A stretch of DNA of 64,000 nucleotides, taken from Burkholderia contaminans. Its GTDB lineage: Bacteria; Pseudomonadota; Gammaproteobacteria; Burkholderiales; Burkholderiaceae. The notes below the pieces were generated by a model. It saw only the letters and a list, made by a program, of their open reading frames with translations, was not told the origin of the DNA and made no database searches. This document shows positions 36,929-46,303 of the stretch, piece after piece (within the stretch, counting starts at the first letter, position 1; each line of letters opens with the position of its first letter). Location: assembly GCF_029633825.1 (NCBI RefSeq), contig NZ_CP090642.1, forward strand, positions 62,001-126,000. Direction: 5' to 3'. Both the position numbers and the translations under genes were made by a program.

Positions 36929-37891
36929 GTGCGCTTCAATCGATTGGACCTGAACCTGCTCGTGGCGCTGGATGCGCTGCTGGCCGAACGCAATATCACG
37001 CGCGCGGCGGAGCGGCTGCACCTGAGCCAGTCGGCCACCAGCGGGGTGCTGGCACGCCTGCGCGGCTACTTCGAGGACGAGCTGCTGGTGCAGGTGGGGC
37101 GCAAGATGGAACCGACCCTGCTGGCCCTGCGCCTGGCCGGGCCGGTGCGAGACATCATCCTGAAGGTACAGGCCACGCTGGCGATCAAGTCAGACTTCGA
37201 TCTGGCCACCACCGCGCAGCACTTCCGCATCTGCGCGTCGGACTACATGGTGACCGTGCTGCTGAACCGCGTGCTGCAGGCCAAGGACCGCCAGGCGCCC
37301 CACGTCACCCTCGAACTGATCGCGCAGACCCGCAGTCCGGGGGATGTGCTCAAGCGCGGCGAGCTGGATTTCCTAGTCATTCCGGACCGTTTCCTGGCGG
37401 ACGATCAGCCGTACGAAGTGCTGTTCGAGGACAGCTACACCTGCGTGGCCTGGGCCGGCAACGAGCAGATCGGCGACACGCTGGATTTCGACCAGTACAT
37501 GCAGTTGGGTCACATCACGCCGCGCTTCGGGCGAGCCCGCCAGCCCACTTTGGAAGACTGGTTCATGAAGCAGTACGGCCTGGTGCGCCGCATCGACGTG
37601 GTGACCTACGACTTCACCTCGATGGCACAGCTATTGGTTGGCACTTCGCTGATCGCGACGATGCAGAGCCAGCTTGCCAAGCGCTACGCCGCCTACCTGC
37701 CGCTCAGGCTGATTCCGCTGCCGCTGGAGATTCCAGTGCTGCGGGAGTGCCTGCAATGGCCGCGCTATCTCGAGGACGACCCGGGCCATCAGTGGATGCG
37801 CCAGTTGTTCCGGCAGGCCGCGGCCGAACTGGCCGGCGGCTTGCCAGCCGTCCCGAGCGTCCCCCCGGAATCAGGCGCGGCGGGCGATTAA
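36929..37891 (+). CDS. LysR regulator, NodD/NahR subgroup
   Basis: 320 residues from the GTG at 36929, which has a GGAGA site; upstream in-frame codons lack one. The N-terminal FNRLDLNLLVALDALLAERN and ITRAAERLHLSQSATSGVL are typical of the NodD/NahR branch that senses aromatic compounds, followed by the effector domain and LPLEIPVLRECLQWPRY at the end. It is the only intact NodD-type regulator in the window and is a good candidate for controlling the ring-cleavage modules. Remnants of related regulators occur at 15622. Confidence 0.88.
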   Translation: MRFNRLDLNLLVALDALLAERNITRAAERLHLSQSATSGVLARLRGYFEDELLVQVGRKMEPTLLALRLAGPVRDIILKVQATLAIKSDFDLATTAQHFRICASDYMVTVLLNRVLQAKDRQAPHVTLELIAQTRSPGDVLKRGELDFLVIPDRFLADDQPYEVLFEDSYTCVAWAGNEQIGDTLDFDQYMQLGHITPRFGRARQPTLEDWFMKQYGLVRRIDVVTYDFTSMAQLLVGTSLIATMQSQLAKRYAAYLPLRLIPLPLEIPVLRECLQWPRYLEDDPGHQWMRQLFRQAAAELAGGLPAVPSVPPESGAAGD

Positions 37892-37899
37892 GGCGTCGT

Positions 37900-38370
37900 C
37901 GAAGATCGCCACCGCGCACGTCCAGCCGGCCCAGGCGGCTCGCGCGTGTTGACCAGCATCTCCAGCGTGTGCAGCGCATGGCCGATCCGCTGCAATTCCG
38001 CCTCCACGTCTTCCGCGGGTATAACGTAGCCGTCCGGCAGGTGGCGGCAGTCCAGCTTGATAGCCCGCTGGAAGCACCACTCCAGCGGCACCTCGTCGAT
38101 GATGATCTTGCGCTCGCCGTTGTTCATGGTGGAGTGGAAATGGTAGGGCGCATCCAGATGGGTACCGCTATGCATGGTCAGCGTCACCCATTAGGCTGCG
38201 GCGGCTTCGCCGTCCAGTAGATCCTCGGCTTTAAGGCCGGGCAACAGTTGCTGGAATTCGGCCACGATGTCCTGGTGGTTTTGATAGGTGATGCGCGACG
38301 CTAGCGGCGGCGGGTCCGACAGCACGCCGTTCTCGAGAAAGATGGACAGGCTGACGAATCGGCGGGTCAT
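37900..38370 (-). pseudogene. Cyclase-family hydrolase, second copy with nonsense codon
   Basis: From the ATG at 38370 the minus strand reads TRRFVSLSIFLENGVLSDPP, matching the gene at 31407. After GEAAAA a TAA stands where the intact copy has Glu (AEWVKL), and the frame then continues as WVTLTMHSGTHLDAPYHFHS through VEAELQRIGHAL before breaking up. The 3' third is missing. Apart from the stop, the metal-site segment is intact, so inactivation may be recent. Confidence 0.8.
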
Positions 38371-38384
38371 GACAGGCTCCCGGT

Positions 38385-38620
38385 TCGAACAAGAAGCGCG
38401 CCGGCGGAGGGGCCGAGCAGGCCGATCAGCAGGGGGGCATGGTCAATACCACCGGCACCCGGATGTCGGCGTGCGCCGCCTGGTACAAGTGCATGCGGAT
38501 TTTCGGCGCAAGCGGTGCGATCAGCACCGCGCCGAGAATGGGCAGGCAAGTGCCGAGCCGCAGCAAGAGCCGCTGCGGCGGGCCGGCCTAGCGCCCACGC
38601 ACCGAGAGAGTGTGGGTGTC
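38385..38620 (-). pseudogene. MFS transporter N-terminal remnant
   Basis: The minus strand reads LGTCLPILGAVLIAPLAPKI and RMHLYQAAHADIRVPVVLTM, the first membrane segments of an MFS exporter, then a TAG stop and a frame change. Only about 70 codons remain, between the cyclase pseudogene and the outer-membrane protein gene, all leftward. This looks like a former operon eroding in place. Confidence 0.5.
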
Positions 38621-38636
38621 CATGGACGGCGCTCGA

Positions 38637-39533
38637 TCAGAACTTGATGAAGGCGTTCAGCCAGAGCCGGTCGCCCTTAGCGGCGTTGCGCACGTAAACC
38701 TGGTGTTGCCAGGCCAGATAAACGCCGACTTTATCGGTGGCGTAACCCACCTGCGGCCCGATGGCGAAATCGCGCACCCGGTTGCCGTTGCCATTGAACG
38801 CCTGGCCGTTGAGCGTGTCATCGGTCAGCTGGTTATGCCAGTAGCCACCCACGCCGGCGAACCACCGGTTGGGGAAGAAATGGTCGAGAGAGAATTCGAC
38901 ATTGGTTTCGATGCCCGATTTATAGCCATCGTCGCGATTCTTGCCGTTGGCGATCACCATGAACATCGAGCTCAGTTCCCACTGGGGCGCAAAGAACCAA
39001 GTGAAGGCGTAGTCCGCCGTCACGGCATAGTAGTTGCGGCCGATATTCAGCGCGCTCTTGGCATCGTAGGAACCGGTCGGCAGCGTGGCTAGCAGGCTCA
39101 CCTGCTGGTGGAAAGTCGGGCTGTGCCAGCCGATCGACGGCCCCACGGTCAGGTCCCCGAAACCGCTGGCGTGCGCCTTGAAGAACGGCGTATTGAGCTT
39201 GCTGTCGACGTATGACCAATCTGCTTCGAGCGACAGGTTGCCGCCCGCTATCTTCAGGTTCTCGAATACGTGCAGGTAGCGGAGCGCATGAGCTTCCACA
39301 TTCAGCTTGGGGTCGGGCAGCGCATTCTTGCCACTGCCGTCGACGATCTTGTTGGCATGAATCCACTGGTTATATGACAGCAGATAATCGCCGGGCGCCA
39401 TCATCAGACCATTGGCGACGGTCTGGACGCCAAGCGGGTAGACGCTTCCGCCGTTTTCGGTGGCTTGCGCTGCAGTGCTGGCTAAAGACGCGATCCACGC
39501 TGTCGCCAGCGCGAGATAGCTGAGCTTCTTCAT
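38637..39533 (-). CDS. Outer-membrane protein of the phenol-degradation MetA-like transporter family
   Basis: 298 residues from the ATG at 39533. The signal peptide (MKKLSYLALATAWIASLAS, cut near AAQA) is followed by an aromatic-rich beta-barrel pattern: YPLGVQTVANGLMMAPGDYL, FGDLTVGPSIGWHSP, and a C-terminal strand ending LWLNAFIKF with terminal Phe. Such proteins accompany aromatic-degradation operons (alkylphenol meta pathways) and are thought to help hydrophobic substrates across the outer membrane. It is the only intact gene of the leftward group 37.9-39.5 kb. Confidence 0.82.
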   Translation of the reverse strand: MKKLSYLALATAWIASLASTAAQATENGGSVYPLGVQTVANGLMMAPGDYLLSYNQWIHANKIVDGSGKNALPDPKLNVEAHALRYLHVFENLKIAGGNLSLEADWSYVDSKLNTPFFKAHASGFGDLTVGPSIGWHSPTFHQQVSLLATLPTGSYDAKSALNIGRNYYAVTADYAFTWFFAPQWELSSMFMVIANGKNRDDGYKSGIETNVEFSLDHFFPNRWFAGVGGYWHNQLTDDTLNGQAFNGNGNRVRDFAIGPQVGYATDKVGVYLAWQHQVYVRNAAKGDRLWLNAFIKF

Positions 39534-39728
39534 ACTACGTCTCCTCATGTGTGACCCGTGTAGCCGGGTTTGAGGAAGCAATCTAAAGAAGCTGGAGGCA
39601 TTTCAAAAAGGCCTATTTTCGGATTGTATGTATCGGACTTCTCGATATGTGACCTTGCCCCCTCACCAAACGAATCCCTTACTGAGCCGACAAACTCAAG
39701 CAAGGAGAGAAGTAAGACAAGCGAGGCT

Positions 39729-40260
39729 ATGCGGGCGCGGTACACGCTCGAATTCAAGCTGGAAGCGGTGCGGCTGGTCGACGCCGGGAAAGCATGGCGG
39801 CGGTAGGCGCCACGCTGGGTGTGGTGGACCAGACGATATAAAACTGGGTCAAGGCCGATCGTGAGGCTGGCTGACTGGCGCAGACCCCAAACCTGTGAGC
39901 CCGGAACAGATGGAGGTGTCCCGCCTGCGAGCGAAAGTTGTGCGCCTGAAGATGGAGCGCGACATTCTAAAAAATGCAGCGGTGTACTTCGCAAAGGAAC
40001 CGCGGTGAAGTACGCCTTCTTCGAGAGAAACCATCGCCTCTGGCCGGTCTCGATGCTGTGCGAAGTGCTGGAGGTTAGTCCGAGCGGTCATCCCCAGTAC
40101 CAACAACGCGCAGTGCCCGACAGACCGCACAGAAATCGCATCGTGAACGACGCCTTGCTGGCGTACGTCAAGCGATTGACGCCCAAGTCAAAGGCGAATA
40201 CGGCTGACCGCACATGTGGAAGGAACCGGCCGCGCGCGGCGTGCGCGTGGGCCTTCATGT
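39729..40260 (+). mobile_element. IS3-family insertion sequence remnant
   Basis: orfA starts at 39729 (MRARYTLEFKLEAVRLVDAG) and breaks at a frame change after about 25 codons; AATLGVVDQTI and RLKMERDILKNAAVYFAKEP follow in other frames. orfB begins as VKYAFFERNHRLWPVSMLCE with VLEVSPSG and is lost by about 40260, where a porin tail begins. No complete transposase or ends remain. It differs from the IS3-like debris at 11440. Confidence 0.72.
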
Positions 40261-40264
40261 CTGA

Positions 40265-40459
40265 ATCGACTACGCACTGTCCACGCGTACTGACGTCTAC
40301 ATGAACGTTGCGTACGCGAAGAACAAGAGTGCGGCGCTGGGCGTGGCCGGCTTCGACGGTCTGTCGGTGGACAACCCGGCGACGCTGTTGTCGAACGACA
40401 ACCAGGTCGCCTCGAGCAACCAATTGGGTGCGGTGGTTGGACTTCGTCAGAAGTTCTAA
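40265..40459 (+). pseudogene. Porin C-terminal tail
   Basis: The frame IDYALSTRTDVYMNVAYAKN continues through NQVASSNQLGAVVGLRQKF to TAA at 40457, the last two to three strands of a Burkholderia-type porin with terminal Phe. It begins exactly where the IS3 remnant ends, so the insertion sequence, or a deletion starting in it, removed the rest of the gene. Confidence 0.7.
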
Positions 40460-40901
40460 TCGGACTTCGTCGAAACGAGTCGAGCCCAGGCACAAGCCGC
40501 TTTTTTGATGTGAAGCGTCGAGTTGGCTGCTCGCTAAAAGATGGCGTGGGCCAAGCGGAGGAGAGGCCTTTCAACAATGCGTCCAACGCATTCCCGGACG
40601 ATATAACCGCGTTGAAATGTCGAAATCAACTGCGGTCAAATTTGACCAACCATTGTGAATGAAAATAGCCAGCCGCGGCTAAATCTGAACATCGAATAAC
40701 GGTAATTCATGAGCCGAATGAAAGCACGCAGCCTTCATGCGGGCTGTCGCCCGCTGGTACAAAAATCGCTTATTAGGAAGGAGCCGACTGCCAGCAACCG
40801 AGAGATTGATGTGGTACTGCCGTGAAGTGTGCATTCCGGGTCGCGGGTGGGCAAAAAATTCCAGTCCTATTAATACACCCCATGGGAGATGCAGCGACAA
40901 T
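40460..40901. other. Intergenic leader of the biosynthetic operon
   Basis: 442 bases between the porin tail and the P450 gene. It holds a perfect 6-base-arm inverted repeat (GCGGGC, TGTC, GCCCGC; 40739-40754) and directly after it a sigma-54-like promoter candidate. A 38-codon open frame (40709-40825) has no ribosome site and overlaps these elements. Confidence 0.45.
40755..40770 (+). promoter_or_regulatory. Candidate sigma-54 promoter of the P450-to-oxygenase operon
   Basis: TGGTAC, five bases, then TCGCT keeps the invariant GG and GC with exactly ten bases between them, though with two departures from the full consensus (TGGCAC-N5-TTGCA). It lies about 130 bases before the P450 start. A sigma-54 activator gene is encoded at the far end of the same locus. 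Support is motif plus context only. Confidence 0.35.
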
Positions 40902-42197
40902 ATGTCGACAATTGACCAGAATCGGATATTCGCGTTGCCAGACACGGTTGCTCCTTACTCGAACTACGCAAGCTGGCGGAAGCAGGCGAGAGTGCTGTGG
41001 CGTGGTGAATACTTTGATGGCGCTTGGGTGGTAACCGGCTATGACGACGTAAAGAATGCCCTGAAAGATCCACGCCTTTCCGCCCAACGTACCGGTGGGT
41101 GGGTGATGGGCGCGGCAGACCGCGGGGGGGTGTCGCGAAGCGAGCTCATGGACCTTCAAAGGTTGTTTGGCCGGGCGTTGCTGTTCCTGGACAGTCCGGA
41201 ACACGGTCGAGTGCGTAGGGCCATGCAAGCGGGCTTTCATCCCGGGCTGATCGAAGCGCTTCGTTCCGGCGTGGAGGGGATAGTCGACGAACTAATCGAC
41301 GATATCAACACGGCTCCAGAAGGTCAGCCGTTCGAATTCATCGAGCAATTTGCTAGACGACTGCCTTCTAGGGTGATCGCTTTATTGCTTGGACTAGACG
41401 ACGTCGCTCCGGACAGGTTTCTTTCGTGGACGACCAGCCTAGCGTTGTTTCTTGGCGTAACGAGACCATCCATTGGCACTGTGTTGCGAGCGCGCGAAGG
41501 CATCGTGGAGATGAGCGCCTTTTTTGAGGCGCAGATCAGTTTGCGTCGGCAGTGCCCGCGCGACGACATGATCAGCCGCCTTGTTCGGGCCGAGGAAAGC
41601 GGTCAGATTCGCGGGCAGGCGGAACTGATCGCCCAATGCGCGATGCTTCTGTTCGCCGGTTACGAAACGACTCGGCACAGCCTTGGTACGGCCGTCTACT
41701 GGTTGCTGTCGAACCCGGACTTGTGGCATCGACTTCAGGCGTTCCCGGCACTGCTTCCGCGAGCGATACGCGAGTTGCTGAGGTACGACAGCCCGGTGCA
41801 ATACACCGGCAGGCGTGCGACGACCGATTTTGTCCTTGGCGGTCGACAGATCAGACGCGGGGATCTGCTCGTTCCGCTTATCGGATCGGCCAATCGCGAT
41901 CCCGAAAAATACGTTGCACCTGATGAAATCCGGATCGACCGAGATGTCGGCATGCCATTGTCGTTCGGTACCGGGCCGCACGTCTGCATCGGAGCAGGGC
42001 TGACGCTGATGGAGCTTGAGATTGCTTTGAACGCCATCCTTCATCGCTGGCCTGCACTTTCCCTAGCGGGCGAGCCACCACGCTGGGTCGACCAGCCGCT
42101 TTACCGGGGGCTCGAATCATTGACCCTGGTCCGGTCACGTGAATCCGCTAAGACATTGAACGGGGTGGGGGCCGCGCTGCAGATGCGTACATATTGA
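40902..42197 (+). CDS. Cytochrome P450
   Basis: 431 residues from the ATG at 40902, a soluble bacterial P450. The I-helix oxygen motif FAGYETT, the K-helix ELLR (Glu-x2-Arg), and the heme-thiolate loop FGTGPHVCIGAG with the proximal Cys are all intact. First gene of the biosynthetic operon; no ferredoxin or reductase is encoded nearby, so it must borrow redox partners. Bacterial P450s of this type hydroxylate or oxidatively couple secondary metabolites. An in-frame extension to an upstream ATG at 40810 is possible but lacks a better ribosome site. Confidence 0.9.
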   Translation: MSTIDQNRIFALPDTVAPYSNYASWRKQARVLWRGEYFDGAWVVTGYDDVKNALKDPRLSAQRTGGWVMGAADRGGVSRSELMDLQRLFGRALLFLDSPEHGRVRRAMQAGFHPGLIEALRSGVEGIVDELIDDINTAPEGQPFEFIEQFARRLPSRVIALLLGLDDVAPDRFLSWTTSLALFLGVTRPSIGTVLRAREGIVEMSAFFEAQISLRRQCPRDDMISRLVRAEESGQIRGQAELIAQCAMLLFAGYETTRHSLGTAVYWLLSNPDLWHRLQAFPALLPRAIRELLRYDSPVQYTGRRATTDFVLGGRQIRRGDLLVPLIGSANRDPEKYVAPDEIRIDRDVGMPLSFGTGPHVCIGAGLTLMELEIALNAILHRWPALSLAGEPPRWVDQPLYRGLESLTLVRSRESAKTLNGVGAALQMRTY

Positions 42198-42268
42198 TTC
42201 GAAGTCGTACTGGCCCGCCCTGGCCCTTGTGCCGTATCCCAGTTAACGTCGCCTCACTGGAGTTTGCA

Positions 42269-43018
42269 GTGGAAACCGTCTTCTACGACCAGCTTGCCCC
42301 TCACGCTCATCTTCTCTACGGCGACTGGGAGCGCTTCATGACCTGGCAGACCGAAAAGATCGGCCGACTTGTCGCTCCGTCGGACCGCGCCATCCGCATC
42401 GTCGACTGTGCCGCCGGTATTGGCACGAATACGATACCGCTCGCCGGTGCGGGGCATGACGTTCTCGCACTCGACACGTCAGTGCTCTCGATTGAAAGAG
42501 CGAGGTCCGAAGCGGCGCGTCGCGGCGTCGACATGCGTTTCCATACGGGCGCGCCCGATCAGCTCAGTTCTAGTGACGCGGGCTCTTTCCATGTCGCACT
42601 GATCCTCGACAACTACTTGTGTCATGCCACGACCGACGAAGAAGCGGTGGGATTTCTCGTTTCCGCACGAAAACTGTTGCGCAACGACGGACGTCTTGTC
42701 GTGGCGCTGCGTGACTACGATGCCGACTTCGATAGGCACCCTGACGTTGATGCCGTCGCTTTTCATAGTGCGTGTCAGCAACGCCGGATCGTCCATCAAA
42801 TCTGGGACTGGCTCGACGACCATACCTATCAGTTCCACCTCCATATCGTCCGTGGAGTCGACACGGGATGGGAAGCCATGCACTTCACCGCCGTGTACCG
42901 GGCACTACGAAGAACGCAAGCCATTGAATTGATCCGTCGCGCTGGTTTCCGTCATGTCGAAGTTGTTTCGCCGGAACAGTCGGGATATCACCGCTTTCTG
43001 CTGCTCGCCGCGGCCTAG
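42269..43018 (+). CDS. SAM-dependent methyltransferase (class I fold)
   Basis: 249 residues from a GTG at 42269 with a GGAG site; the preceding in-frame TTG overlaps the P450 stop. Motif I is VDCAAGIGTNTIPLA (about residues 44-58), the acidic end of strand 2 is LALDTS, and the post-I region and LILDNYLCH follow. It resembles small-molecule O-, N- or C-methyltransferases. Its substrate is unknown; it is the first of two putative methyltransferases in this operon. Confidence 0.85.
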   Translation: METVFYDQLAPHAHLLYGDWERFMTWQTEKIGRLVAPSDRAIRIVDCAAGIGTNTIPLAGAGHDVLALDTSVLSIERARSEAARRGVDMRFHTGAPDQLSSSDAGSFHVALILDNYLCHATTDEEAVGFLVSARKLLRNDGRLVVALRDYDADFDRHPDVDAVAFHSACQQRRIVHQIWDWLDDHTYQFHLHIVRGVDTGWEAMHFTAVYRALRRTQAIELIRRAGFRHVEVVSPEQSGYHRFLLLAAA

Positions 43019-43063
43019 CGACATCCTCCTGCTGATCGTCAACTCTCTCTCAATGCGAGGAAA

Positions 43064-44551
43064 ATGATGGGAAAACTCATCAACGTGATCAAGCGTAGCG
43101 AAAACAGTTCGCTGGTCAATTTTCGCCGGCTGCGACTGGACGATTTCGACGCACTGCTGATTTCACATCCGTCCGGAAAATTTCTGTTCGACGTGGCATC
43201 GTCGGAAAGCTACCGCCTTGAACCCAGTGACGCCGCAGTCGTCGAGCAATTCGCCGATAGCGACCAGGACCGCGCGATATTAGAAGCATCCCCGTTCGTC
43301 GCCGGACTGATCAAGCGGGGCAAGCTATTCAGTTCCGATGAGAATAGAAAGAACCATCGCACGTCCGAGCGTCTTCGTCTGCAGGACGTCGTTGTACAGA
43401 TTGCCTACGCATGCAACCTGAAATGCACATACTGCTATGCAGATGAAGGTTTGTATGGCGGTGGCGAGTCGCTGATGATGAGCAGAGAGATGGCTGAACA
43501 GGTGATTAACTTCTCCTTCGAGCATCGCGGTTCCTCTTCTCTCGGCTTTGCGATTCTTGGCGGTGAGCCGTTGATGAACCGCGACTGCCTCACGCATTTC
43601 ATCGAATATGCAGCACAAAAAGGGGAGGCAGAGGGCGTCGAAGTGGAGTTTTCGATCACGACGAACGGTATCGGTTTGAATCAGGAATTGATCGAATTCT
43701 TCGAGCGATATCGCGTCGGTGTTCGCCTCAGTATGGACGGTACGAAAGACATTCACGACACGTACCGGCTTGATAGAAAGGGCGGGGGTACGTTCGATCT
43801 TGTCAATGAAAAGTACGGCAAGCTGCTGAAGGAAAGCCGGATCGATTTCCAGGTTCGCGCGTCTTTCTTTGGTGATCATGGCGACCGTCTGGTCGACCAG
43901 GCGCGGACGATGGTCGAATCGCTCGGTTATGACAGCATCAAGATGGACTTCATCTGGGGCGTCGACGGCACCATAGGGGAAGTCACTGAAGACAATCTGC
44001 AGTTGACGCTCAACGGTATTGACCATCTGAGCGAATGGTTCGCAAGCCATGTGCTCGACGAAAACTATGACTGGCGTAACTTCAATCCGTATTCGAAGTA
44101 CATGGGAAGGTTGGTTCAGAAGCCGGTCGCGACCAATCTCTATTCAGAAGATGCGAAGGGCGAGCTGGTTGCTGGCGGTTCCATTTTGGAGAATAGCGGG
44201 GTGGAATGCGGCGCCGGCGTCAATGTCATCTCGGTTTCGGCGACAGGAGACATCTACACATGCCACCGCACCGAGGGTAACGACGCGTTCAAGATGGGTA
44301 ACGTCACCACCGGCATCGATGAGACGTTTCTGAAGTACTGGGGCAACAAATGGCGGCTCGCGGACGCCGACGCAGATTGCACGAAGTGCTGGGCGCGCTT
44401 CGTCTGCCTCGGCGGTTGTCCGGCGTTCGGGGTCTATAAGCACGGTGATCCGATGAAGAATGATCGAATCCGGTGCCAATTGAGACGGCAGTTCATCGCC
44501 AGCAGCATCGTACTAACACATGAGCTGAAAGAGCGCGGGTTAGTCTCGTGA
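43064..44551 (+). CDS. Radical SAM / SPASM-domain protein
   Basis: 495 residues with a GAGGAAAA site; ATG at 43064 or 43067. The [4Fe-4S] radical SAM motif is Cys117-x3-Cys121-x2-Cys124 (ACNLKCTYCYADEG), followed by FAILGGEPLMN and ITTNGIGL strands. A SPASM region with extra cluster cysteines (CGAGVNVISV, YTCHR, CTKCWARFVCLGGCP, RCQ) fills the last quarter. The first 100 residues (SHPSGKFLFDVASSESYRLE) resemble the small N-terminal domain of peptide-modifying maturases such as the SCIFF group. Most SPASM enzymes act on peptides or proteins, yet no clear precursor gene is nearby. It overlaps the carbamoyltransferase gene by 4 bases. Confidence 0.9.
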   Translation: MMGKLINVIKRSENSSLVNFRRLRLDDFDALLISHPSGKFLFDVASSESYRLEPSDAAVVEQFADSDQDRAILEASPFVAGLIKRGKLFSSDENRKNHRTSERLRLQDVVVQIAYACNLKCTYCYADEGLYGGGESLMMSREMAEQVINFSFEHRGSSSLGFAILGGEPLMNRDCLTHFIEYAAQKGEAEGVEVEFSITTNGIGLNQELIEFFERYRVGVRLSMDGTKDIHDTYRLDRKGGGTFDLVNEKYGKLLKESRIDFQVRASFFGDHGDRLVDQARTMVESLGYDSIKMDFIWGVDGTIGEVTEDNLQLTLNGIDHLSEWFASHVLDENYDWRNFNPYSKYMGRLVQKPVATNLYSEDAKGELVAGGSILENSGVECGAGVNVISVSATGDIYTCHRTEGNDAFKMGNVTTGIDETFLKYWGNKWRLADADADCTKCWARFVCLGGCPAFGVYKHGDPMKNDRIRCQLRRQFIASSIVLTHELKERGLVS

Positions 44552-46266
44552 TCAGTATCGGTATCTCCGCTCTCGCACACGACCCGGCCATAGCGATCGT
44601 TCGCGATGGCGAAATCCTGTACGCGGTTGAAGAGGAGCGCGTGAGCAGGGTCAAGGGCGAATGGTGCTTCCCCCACCGCGCGCTCGACCACGCGCTCGGT
44701 TATTGCGGCATCGCGCTGAAAGACGTCACTGACGTCGCATACTACTGGAACGACTTGGGAAGCTTGCCCGAAGCGTTTCGGGCGGAAGCGCGCTCGCTAC
44801 TGGATCTACGTGTTCCGACCGTGCGTCGCTTGCTGCGGCGCATCGTGGCCACCTCCAGCAACCGGAAACTGACGCAGATCGTTCGGAAACGCTGGGACAA
44901 TCGTGACGTACCTAGCGTGAGATTCGTCGACCACCATCACGCTCACGCACACTACGCATTCAGCGTCAGCGGTTTCGAGCGCGCACTCGTCGTCGTGCTG
45001 GACGGCCGCGGGGAAAATGCGTCGGCTTCGGTCTATGTCGGCGAGGACAGTGGGCTCACATTGACGGACCGCACCTACATGCCGGCATCGCTTGGATTCG
45101 TGTATGGGGCGATTACCCAGCATCTAGGATTCAGGCCGGCATCCGATGAGTATCGCGTGATGGGACTGGCTCCGTACGGCGTCGCGCGCGAATCCCTCGA
45201 TCGGTTCTTTGAGCGGTTGCTACGCTGCGAACGCGGGCGACTAATCGTCGACCATCGATACACGGACTATCAACGCTCCGAGCATCTGGATCGACCTTGG
45301 CTGAATTCGCGTGCGTTCGAGTGGCTCGGTCCCCCGAGGCTTCGCGACCAGCCGGTCGAGCCGCATCACGCCGATATTGCACGCGCGCTTCAGGCCCGTT
45401 ACGAAGCTGTCGCTTTCGCATTCCTCAAGGGATACAAGGAAAGGCATCCGCATCTGCCACTTGTACTCGCGGGCGGATGCGCAATGAATTCCGTGTTCAA
45501 CGGCAAGCTGGTTCGCTCCGGACTGTTTGAGAGAGTGTTCGTCCCGGCTGCACCGGGCGACCAGGGTGCGGCAATCGGCGCGGCGCTGAGCTCTTTTTCT
45601 CATCGTCAGACCCGGCCGCATGTAGCTTCCAACCGCAGCGCAAGGCTTGGCCCGGAATTCTCGCGGGAGGCAATTATCGCGGCTCTGAAGGATGCCGCTC
45701 TGCCTTTCACCGAACCTGCAGATCTTGTTGCTGAAATTGCCGGCTTGATGGCGACCGGTCAAATCGGCGGTCTCTTCGAGGGGCGCATGGAATTCGGGCC
45801 GCGGGCACTCGGAGGACGAAGCATCATCGCCGATCCGCGCCCACGCGCCATGCGTGACCGGATCAACGCGGCTGTCAAGTTTCGCGAGCCTTTCCGGCCT
45901 TTCGCCGCGTCGATTCTTGCACCGCGCATCGCTGAATATGTCGATGCCGCTTGTGACTTTGAATCGCCTTACATGAACATGGTCATGCCCGTCCGACCCA
46001 AATGGCGCGATGCGATTGCTGCTGTCTGTCACGTCGATGGAAGTTGCCGCTTTCAAACCGTGTCGAGCCGAGAGTCTTTCATCTACCGGCTGATCGAGGC
46101 GTTCGATGCGGTGACGGGCATTCCGATGATCCTCAATACGTCATTCAACCAGAACGGCGAGCCGATCGTCATGTCGCCGTCCGACGCGATTAGCTGCTTC
46201 GCGAGGACGTCACTGGACTTCCTCGTGATCGACGATTTCCTCGTCAGGCGAGAACCTCCGTCCTGA
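44548..46266 (+). CDS. NodU/TobZ/CmcH-type carbamoyltransferase
   Basis: 572 residues from a GTG inside the radical SAM stop (GTGA). The N-terminal Kae1-like half has GISALAHDPAIAIV, the metal-binding DHHHAHAHYAF, DEYRVMGLAPYG and LAGGCAMNSVFNG; the C-terminal half has GRMEFGPRALGGRSIIADPR and NTSFNQNGEPIV. These proteins make carbamoyl-AMP from carbamoyl phosphate and ATP and transfer it to a hydroxyl of a small molecule (tobramycin, cephamycin, Nod factor). It implies that the product carries an O-carbamoyl group or passes through a carbamoylated leaving group. Confidence 0.93.
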   Translation: MISIGISALAHDPAIAIVRDGEILYAVEEERVSRVKGEWCFPHRALDHALGYCGIALKDVTDVAYYWNDLGSLPEAFRAEARSLLDLRVPTVRRLLRRIVATSSNRKLTQIVRKRWDNRDVPSVRFVDHHHAHAHYAFSVSGFERALVVVLDGRGENASASVYVGEDSGLTLTDRTYMPASLGFVYGAITQHLGFRPASDEYRVMGLAPYGVARESLDRFFERLLRCERGRLIVDHRYTDYQRSEHLDRPWLNSRAFEWLGPPRLRDQPVEPHHADIARALQARYEAVAFAFLKGYKERHPHLPLVLAGGCAMNSVFNGKLVRSGLFERVFVPAAPGDQGAAIGAALSSFSHRQTRPHVASNRSARLGPEFSREAIIAALKDAALPFTEPADLVAEIAGLMATGQIGGLFEGRMEFGPRALGGRSIIADPRPRAMRDRINAAVKFREPFRPFAASILAPRIAEYVDAACDFESPYMNMVMPVRPKWRDAIAAVCHVDGSCRFQTVSSRESFIYRLIEAFDAVTGIPMILNTSFNQNGEPIVMSPSDAISCFARTSLDFLVIDDFLVRREPPS

Positions 46267-46303
46267 AGCTGCGCGCGGTGATATCGCAGCGTCGATGTAG
46301 GTA

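Noticed and set aside
40739..40754. GC-rich inverted repeat as a rho-independent terminator for the porin tail
   Set aside because: No T-run follows, and it lies 280 bases past the tail; more likely part of the operon control region.
40709..40825. 38-codon frame upstream of the P450 as a RiPP precursor
   Set aside because: No ribosome site, no leader/core pattern, and it overlaps the inverted repeat and promoter candidate.
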